A stretch of DNA of 64,000 nt from Candidatus Megaera polyxenophila. Its GTDB lineage: Bacteria; Pseudomonadota; Alphaproteobacteria; Rickettsiales; Rickettsiaceae. This document shows, piece by piece, positions 61,208-64,000 of the stretch (positions are counted from its first letter, which is position 1; every line of letters begins with the position of its first letter). The notes beneath the pieces were generated by a model that worked only from the letters and a program-made list of their open reading frames with translations, was not told the DNA's origin and ran no database searches. The stretch lies in contig AP017964.1 in NCBI GenBank assembly GCA_037101405.1, positions 186,001 to 250,000 of the forward strand, given 5' to 3'. Made by a program: the position numbers and the translations under genes.

Positions 61208-61842
61208 TGGCTTGGACAAATGATGAAATGTGCAGAATAGCTGCAGAAATGGAGATCAGAGACGGCCTATTTGTTAATCTCGGTATTGGCATGCCTACAA
61301 ATATACCGAATTACATACCAAAACATATAAAAGTATGCTTCCAAAGTGAAAACGGCATGCTTGGCATGGGCTCTTTCCCTTATCCAGGGGAAGAAGATGC
61401 GGACCTAATCAACGCCGGCAAGCAGACTATTACCGCTCTGCCAGAAAGTAGTTATTTTGATAGTGCTGCATCTTTTGCTATGATTCGTGGCAGTCACGTG
61501 GATTTAACTATTCTTGGAGCTTTGGAAGTATCAGAAACCGGTGATTTAGCTAATTGGGCAATACCAGGTAAAATGATAAAAGGCATGGGGGGCGCCATGG
61601 ATTTGGTTGCTAATATAAAAAGGGTGGTAGTTCTAATGGCTCATAATTCCAAAGATGGCGCTCCAAAATTAGTAAATAAATGTAGCTTACCTTTAACAGG
61701 AGTAAATGTAGTTGATAGAGTAATTACAGACCTTGGGGTTTTTGATATCAAAGACTCCAAAACATATTTAATAAAAAAAGCTGATGATGTAACTGTAGAA
61801 GAAATAATAAAAAAAAGCTCTGCTGAAATTTTATTTCTATAA
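61207..61842 (+). CDS. scoB: 3-oxoacid CoA-transferase subunit B
   Basis: The 211-residue protein carries the catalytic glutamate in QSENGMLGMG near residue 52. Further family motifs are GLFVNLGIGMPTNIPNYI, SSYFDSAASFAMIRGSHVD, NWAIPGKMIKGMGGAMDLV and the end TGVNVVDRVITDLGVFDI. It forms an operon with scoA. Together with the phasin gene at 50677 it hints at acetoacetyl-CoA/polyhydroxybutyrate turnover. Confidence 0.93.
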   Translation: MAWTNDEMCRIAAEMEIRDGLFVNLGIGMPTNIPNYIPKHIKVCFQSENGMLGMGSFPYPGEEDADLINAGKQTITALPESSYFDSAASFAMIRGSHVDLTILGALEVSETGDLANWAIPGKMIKGMGGAMDLVANIKRVVVLMAHNSKDGAPKLVNKCSLPLTGVNVVDRVITDLGVFDIKDSKTYLIKKADDVTVEEIIKKSSAEILFL

Positions 61843-61893
61843 GTCGTCGAGTTCATAATTTTATACTAATTATTAGGTAAAGCTAAGGAGAAT

Positions 61894-62274
61894 ATGGTAT
61901 CACAATATATAGCAGTTGGTTTAGGAGGAGCTATCGGTGCTGTAATGCGCATAGCGATTTCTAGAATTCTCCCTTCAACAATAATCGGCATACCTTTCCA
62001 GCTTTTAATCATTAACAGTCTAGGGTGTCTTGCCATGGGAATCCTAGCTCAACTAGCTCTTTCATGTTGGATTACATCGGATAATATAAAATATTTTTTG
62101 ATGCCAGGTATATTAGGAGGCTTAACTACTTTTTTAGGATTCGCCTTAGATTTTGGGTCTCTTATAGCAAAGAATGAGTATAGCATAGCTGTTTCGTATG
62201 CTATACTTAGCTTTGGAATAAGCATTTGCTGTTTTTTCCTAGGAAGCAAAATTGCTAAAATCTTTACAATCTAA
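61894..62274 (+). CDS. crcB: Fluoride channel CrcB/FluC
   Basis: The 126-residue protein has four membrane helices and the family motifs GGAIGAVMRI near the start, INSLGCLAMG in the second helix and GGLTTFLGFALD in the third, where the fluoride path runs. FluC dimers export fluoride passively. AGGAGA precedes the ATG by a few bases. No fluoride riboswitch was recognised in the 51 bases before it. Confidence 0.9.
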   Translation: MVSQYIAVGLGGAIGAVMRIAISRILPSTIIGIPFQLLIINSLGCLAMGILAQLALSCWITSDNIKYFLMPGILGGLTTFLGFALDFGSLIAKNEYSIAVSYAILSFGISICCFFLGSKIAKIFTI

Positions 62275-62308
62275 TAATCTGCCGCTCCTACCTTTCTAAT
62301 AGCCTTTT

Positions 62309-62950
62309 TCAGACTTGCTTTTTGGCCTTTTTTAAGTGCAAACCGGCAAATTCCCAGTTAATCATATGATCAATAAAACTGCTGACATAATCAGGTCTTC
62401 TATTACGATAATCTATGTAATAAGCATGTTCCCAAACATCGCAGGCAATTATAGGTTCATAACCTTCTGTAATAGGAGTTTCAGCATTAGCAGTTTTTAT
62501 AATATGGAGTTTATCACTTTTATAGACAAGCCAAGCCCAGCCACTACCAAATTGGCTTACCGCTGCTCCTTTAAAATCAGCCACAAATTTTTCATAAGAA
62601 CCAAAATCTTTTTCAATCTGGCTAAGAATTTCTCCTGTTGGCTTCCCTCCACCGTTTGGTTTAATAGAGTGCCAAAAAAAACTATGATTCCATACTTGTG
62701 CTGCATTATTGAAAATAGCAGCGTTTGAATTATTAGAAGCTAAAATTATGGATTCTAGATCCATATCTATCATTTCCTTATTATCTTGGAGTAAATTATT
62801 TAAATTAGTAACATAAGCATTATGATGCTTGTTATAATGATAATCGAAAGTTTCAGCAGTAAAATGAGGTTTAAATTCATCTTTACTATATGGCAATTCT
62901 GGTAAAACAAAAGGATATTTTTTTTGATTTGAATGGTTACAGTAAGTCAT
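62309..62950 (-). CDS. sodB: Iron-type superoxide dismutase
   Basis: The 213-residue enzyme converts superoxide to hydrogen peroxide and oxygen. The metal ligands are visible: His in the start region [14 protein letters not shown], His in WNHSFFWHS, and Asp/His in [32 protein letters not shown] supports the Fe rather than Mn type. A GGAGAA lies upstream of the ATG. It starts 17 bases after nagZ on the same strand, so they are probably one transcript. Confidence 0.95.
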   Translation of the reverse strand: MTYCNHSNQKKYPFVLPELPYSKDEFKPHFTAETFDYHYNKHHNAYVTNLNNLLQDNKEMIDMDLESIILASNNSNAAIFNNAAQVWNHSFFWHSIKPNGGGKPTGEILSQIEKDFGSYEKFVADFKGAAVSQFGSGWAWLVYKSDKLHIIKTANAETPITEGYEPIIACDVWEHAYYIDYRNRRPDYVSSFIDHMINWEFAGLHLKKAKKQV

Positions 62951-62967
62951 TTCTATTCTCCATATTA

Positions 62968-64000
62968 TTAATGAGTTGATATATTTTCTGTAGCTTCATA
63001 AACAGCTTTCATTTCTTGTAAATCAGAACTACAGTGCAAAACTATATCGCACCCAGCAACAATAGCTTCTTTGGTAACAGTAGCAAGGCTCTTACAAAAT
63101 AACGGCTTTATAAGCTCCTGCTGCTTTTGGCAAATGTCTATTATTTCTTGCCCCTCTTTATCAGTTACATCAACTGCAAATAATTTTTTTAAATCTTCCT
63201 GATATTCATTCTTCCATTCCTTATTCTGAAGCGCAAGAGAAATCTTTGTAAGCAAGGATTTTTGTTGCCCCACTTTACCATGCAAAGCATACATACAAAT
63301 ATCATCCGTTACTAGAATACCTTTAAAGCCGATTTTATTTCTTATATAATCAACAACTTTATCTGATAAAGTCGCAGGTTTCTTAGAATCAAGTGCTTTA
63401 TACACTATATGAGCACTCATCCCCCATACTTCTTGGCTTGAGAGCTCTTTAAATACTTTAAAATCTGTTTCTTCAAGAGTTTTTAAGTCCGTATTAATTA
63501 TCGGTAAAGCAAGATGACTATCAATTTCTGCTCGCCCATGCCCGGGAACGTGTTTAATAAATGCTATTCCTCCTTGTTCATTAATGCCAGCTATAGCTTC
63601 CTTGCATAAATCAATAGCTTGTTCTGGAGTAGAACCGAAACCGCGATCGCCAATAATAGGATCGGCTTCTTTGTAATAGATATCACAAACTGGAGCACAT
63701 GGAGAATCAATCCCTAAGCTGTTAAGGTCTGCCATAATTTGCAAATAGTTTTCCTTAACTGCCCTTTTAGCCTTGATTTGGTCATCCAAATACATATCGG
63801 CAAAAATTTTTGCAGCTGGATATAATTTGTCTACAACAGGCGGTTTAATTCTTGCAACTTTTCCCCCTTCTTGATCGACAAAAATAAAAGTTTTTCTTCC
63901 AGGAAACAACTCTTTCAGTGATTTTGTAAGAGCTATTAGCTGCTCTCTAGATTCAACATTTCTAGAAAATAGAATAAACCCTAATGGTTTAGCTTTCAAA
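62968..64000 (-). CDS. nagZ: Beta-N-acetylhexosaminidase, N-terminus outside window
   Basis: NagZ removes N-acetylglucosamine from muropeptides in peptidoglycan recycling. The frame is open to the window edge and the visible 344 codons lack the first residues, so the TTG at 63999 is not a real start. Glycoside hydrolase family 3 blocks are clear: [41 protein letters not shown] after KHVPGHG, and the nucleophile region [13 protein letters not shown]. Presence with murJ supports residual peptidoglycan metabolism. Confidence 0.92.
   Translation of the reverse strand, partial: LKAKPLGFILFSRNVESREQLIALTKSLKELFPGRKTFIFVDQEGGKVARIKPPVVDKLYPAAKIFADMYLDDQIKAKRAVKENYLQIMADLNSLGIDSPCAPVCDIYYKEADPIIGDRGFGSTPEQAIDLCKEAIAGINEQGGIAFIKHVPGHGRAEIDSHLALPIINTDLKTLEETDFKVFKELSSQEVWGMSAHIVYKALDSKKPATLSDKVVDYIRNKIGFKGILVTDDICMYALHGKVGQQKSLLTKISLALQNKEWKNEYQEDLKKLFAVDVTDKEGQEIIDICQKQQELIKPLFCKSLATVTKEAIVAGCDIVLHCSSDLQEMKAVYEATENISTH

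Overview
The window is AT-rich (roughly one third G+C) chromosomal DNA from an obligate intracellular alphaproteobacterium of the order Rickettsiales, most likely family Rickettsiaceae. The main reasons are the order rpsL-rpsG-fusA-tRNA-Trp-secE-nusG-rplKAJL-rpoBC, the neighbouring fabF-acpP-fabG-recA block, single-copy housekeeping genes with long spacers, and decaying genes. The insertion sequences, long tandem-repeat protein and ankyrin-like/poly-serine proteins point to a mobile-element-rich relative (Megaira-, Orientia- or bellii-like) rather than a streamlined spotted-fever Rickettsia. The exact genus cannot be fixed from the sequence alone.

Layout. 1-2929 (minus): fatty-acid synthesis genes fabF (cut by the window edge), acpP and fabG, then recA. 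2930-3489: an apparent stand-alone structured small RNA with its own consensus promoter and terminator. 3490-6957: dnaE. 7126-10573: a large ankyrin-like protein split by one frameshift. 11090-12298: rplY-pth. 12618-15297: a very acidic protein built on three near-identical 98-residue repeats, also split by a frameshift. 15560-18648 (minus): tRNA-Thr, rpsP, rpmG, a TraX-like membrane protein and murJ. 18828-20932 (minus): a divK-pleD two-component/c-di-GMP operon in which pleD was destroyed by an insertion sequence (called IS-A here) plus a deletion. 21101-26920: holC, a frameshifted glycosyltransferase, groES-groEL with a heat-shock-like promoter, and recG. 27031-29490: a TPR protein gene cut after codon 20 by a second insertion sequence (IS-B). 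30228-45357 (minus): the large ribosomal/RNA-polymerase cluster. 45511-55790: a metallo-beta-lactamase-fold hydrolase, a PAP2 phosphatase, a glutamate-synthase-like flavoprotein, an EAL protein, bolA, a UbiK-like protein, a phasin, ftsY and tamB. 55956-59718: one gene split by a nested insertion (IS-B inside IS-A), whose 3' part encodes a poly-serine tail made of 54-bp repeats. 59778-64000: pgsA, scoA-scoB, crcB, sodB and the start-truncated nagZ.

How it fits together. The housekeeping genes are intact. Nearly all damage falls in accessory genes: a GGDEF regulator, a TPR protein, two ankyrin/serine-rich candidate host-interaction proteins, the repeat protein and a glycosyltransferase. The two copies of each insertion sequence encode identical proteins, and target duplications are still readable, so transposition was recent. 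Loss of pleD beside a retained EAL protein suggests that cyclic-di-GMP signalling is eroding. The phasin and the acetoacetyl-CoA transferase genes hint at remaining polyhydroxybutyrate/ketone-body metabolism. No rRNA gene, CRISPR array or prophage was seen.
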